A DNA stretch of 7,341 nt from Methylocystaceae bacterium (GTDB lineage Bacteria; Pseudomonadota; Alphaproteobacteria; Rhizobiales; Beijerinckiaceae): contig PLZT01000502.1 of NCBI GenBank assembly GCA_003152255.1, positions 1-7,341 on the forward strand, read 5' to 3'. The translations under genes and the position numbers were made by a program. The notes beneath the pieces were generated by a model that searched no databases, was not told the DNA's origin, and saw nothing but the letters and a program-made list of their open reading frames with translations. Positions 6,422-7,341 of this stretch are shown piece after piece. Numbering within the stretch: position 1 is the stretch's first letter; every line of letters begins with the position of its first letter.

Positions 6422-6475
6422 ACATTGCTATGTGACGCTTCCATCGGTTCGGAGCAGGCGCGGGCAGCCCGCTCA

Positions 6476-6491
6476 GTTGCACGCGGACAAC
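6476..6491. promoter_or_regulatory. parS: parS-like centromere site 1
   Basis: GTTGCACGCGGACAAC matches the repABC parS consensus GTT-N4-GC-N4-AAC at every fixed position. It is an imperfect palindrome, and the flanking bases (A before, TTAA after) are shared with the second site, making a 21-bp repeat with one difference. RepB would be the binding protein. The site lies 156 bp upstream of the repA ATG at 6320. Confidence 0.75.
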
Positions 6492-6568
6492 TTAATCGCG
6501 CCACAGCAATCACCGGGACTGGATCGGGGAGAAGGTGCCCTCCACAGCCCGGCGCGCCAATCTGGCGA

Positions 6569-6584
6569 GTTGCACACGGACAAC
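6569..6584. promoter_or_regulatory. parS: parS-like centromere site 2 (variant centre)
   Basis: GTTGCACACGGACAAC is the same as site 1 except that the central GC is AC. The surrounding 21 bp (6568-6588) also match site 1 (6475-6495) with only that change. The spacing between the sites is 93 bp, close to nine helical turns. The altered centre could lower RepB affinity. Confidence 0.65.
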
Positions 6585-6644
6585 TTAAGCCCGCTCGCCT
6601 CTTAACTGCACCTCTTAGAGTAACCGCATGACGACCGCCGACGT

Positions 6645-6661
6645 TTTCCGGTCGCCGGAAA
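6645..6661. repeat. Perfect inverted repeat TTTCCGG-TCG-CCGGAAA
   Basis: A 7-bp perfect stem with a 3-nt loop in the gap between the parS sites and the RecD-like gene. It is not followed by a clear T-run on either strand, so a terminator is doubtful. It could be a protein-binding palindrome or a cruciform. Function unknown. Confidence 0.4.
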
Positions 6662-6779
6662 GCGGACGCTCATGACGCGCCGCGACTAGGACCGGCATCG
6701 ATTTCGGTTTCATTTGGGGCTGGAATTGAAAGCAGAACCCCAAAATAAGACAAAAAAAGCTGCCTAACTCCGCTCGGTC

Positions 6780-7341
6780 TTACGTTGAAGCCGAGATCGA
6801 CAGCCACTCCCGGAGCTTCGTCCACCTCTTGCGTCCGCCGCCGCTTCGCACCGCGGTCGCCATCGCGCGGCGCTGACCGACGATGACCACGAGACGTTTG
6901 CCCCGCGTGACAGCTGTGTAGACGAGATTGCGGACCAGCATGGTGTAATGTTGAGTGGCGAGCGTGATGACGACGGCGGGATATTCCGAACCTTGCGACT
7001 TATGGATCGTCGTCGCATAGGCGGGAACCACAGTGTCCAGTTCGCCAAAGGGATATTCAACCTCCCGCCCGTCGAACCCTGCGACGAGGAGGCCTTCAAC
7101 CTCGTCGATGCGCAATACGGTTCCAAGGTCGCCGTTGAAGACATCGCGATCGTAATCGTTCTCGGTCTGCATGATCTTGTCGCCAGGCGCGAAAATCGAC
7201 CCGAATTTCTCGATCTTCGCGGGAGGATTGGGATTGAGGGCTTTTTGCAGATCGACGTTGAGCGACCGCGCGCCGAGCGCGCCGCGTTGCATCGGGCAGA
7301 GAACTTGAATGTCGCGTATTGGGTCGAGGCCAAAACGGCGC
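6780..7341 (-). CDS. RecD2-like SF1B DNA helicase, C-terminal part (partial, 186 aa visible)
   Basis: This is the C-terminal end of an ATP-dependent 5'-3' DNA helicase of the RecD-like family; the gene continues past the right edge. The visible protein begins RRFGLDPIRDIQVLCP then MQRGALGARSLNVDLQ, matching the RecD2 segment before helicase motif V. It continues GDKIMQTENDYDRDVFNGDLGTV, a small SH3-like insertion region, then TIHKSQGSEYPAVVI (HKSQGSE at 6984-7004) and NLVYTAVTRGKRLVVIVGQ (TAVTR at 6903-6917), the last being motif VI with the ATP-contacting Arg. The TAA is at 6780-6782. The in-frame ATG at 7292 is internal, because conserved sequence extends upstream of it. The Walker A motif lies outside the window. 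It is on the same strand as repABC but 460 bp upstream. A role in plasmid recombination or conjugation-linked processing is inference; a relaxase-fused helicase is less likely. Confidence 0.88.
   Translation of the reverse strand, partial: RRFGLDPIRDIQVLCPMQRGALGARSLNVDLQKALNPNPPAKIEKFGSIFAPGDKIMQTENDYDRDVFNGDLGTVLRIDEVEGLLVAGFDGREVEYPFGELDTVVPAYATTIHKSQGSEYPAVVITLATQHYTMLVRNLVYTAVTRGKRLVVIVGQRRAMATAVRSGGGRKRWTKLREWLSISAST

Larger units (their letters stand above)
6321..6779. other. Gene-free control region between the RecD-like gene and repA
   Basis: About 460 bp without a convincing gene. It holds the expected repA promoter zone, an AGTTAATG tandem pair (6403-6421), two parS-like palindromes (6476-6491, 6569-6584), a CCTCTTA pair (6598-6604, 6611-6617), a perfect hairpin (6645-6661) and an A-run near 6751. 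On the minus strand, a T-run follows the RecD-like stop by about 22 nt, but I see no good stem before it. A 90-codon plus-strand frame from a TTG crosses the parS sites and has no protein-like features. Confidence 0.7.

Noticed and set aside
6359..6631. A 90-codon plus-strand frame upstream of repA
   Set aside because: TTG start without a ribosome site; it covers the parS repeats, and the near-identical 21-bp repeats would be translated by chance.
1..7341. CRISPR array, tRNA, rRNA or insertion sequence ends
   Set aside because: No regularly spaced repeats, no tRNA-like arms or rRNA sequence, and no transposase or terminal inverted repeats were seen by eye.

Overview
The window is GC-rich (roughly 60%), with protein families and regulatory architecture typical of Alphaproteobacteria, most likely Hyphomicrobiales (Rhizobiales). 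The decisive feature is a complete repABC replication and partition operon on the minus strand, read repA > repB > repC from high to low coordinates. This cassette is confined to secondary replicons (large plasmids and chromids) of Alphaproteobacteria, so the window is the replication-control region of such a replicon. The style of the integrase remnant and the RecD-like helicase also suggests Rhizobiales, but genus cannot be assigned from sequence alone.

Layout, left to right. (1) 1-850, plus strand: a tyrosine recombinase remnant. It is truncated at the left edge, appears to carry an extra internal segment, and is split by a one-base frameshift near 451-456. (2) 949-1951, plus strand: a two-gene predicted toxin-antitoxin operon, a DUF433 antitoxin with an added N-terminal HTH-like region followed 4 nt later by a DUF5615 PIN-like toxin. 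(3) 1965-2464, plus strand: a possible 29-codon leader frame and a small conserved-type hypothetical protein resembling DUF3024. (4) 2536-6320, minus strand: repC, repB and repA, convergent with the plus-strand genes. The 216-nt repB-repC gap carries the parts expected of an antisense-RNA copy-number switch: a plus-strand promoter and terminator for a ctRNA of about 50 nt, and a hairpin that masks the repC ribosome-binding site. An AT-rich segment inside repC is the probable origin. (5) 6321-6779: a gene-free stretch of about 460 bp upstream of repA with two parS-like palindromes 93 bp apart, a tandem octamer repeat and a separate perfect hairpin. (6) 6780-7341, minus strand: the C-terminal end of a RecD2-like helicase that runs off the right edge.

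How it works together (known for the family, inferred here). RepA (ParA-type ATPase) and RepB (ParB-type, binding parS) segregate the replicon and repress the operon. RepC initiates replication at an origin within its own gene. The ctRNA and the repC leader hairpin set RepC level and copy number. The adjacent predicted toxin-antitoxin pair would add post-segregational stability. No wholly unknown multi-gene system is evident. The points most worth checking are the paired parS sites upstream of repA, the predicted ctRNA, the N-terminally extended DUF433 antitoxin, and the leader frame before the DUF3024-like gene.
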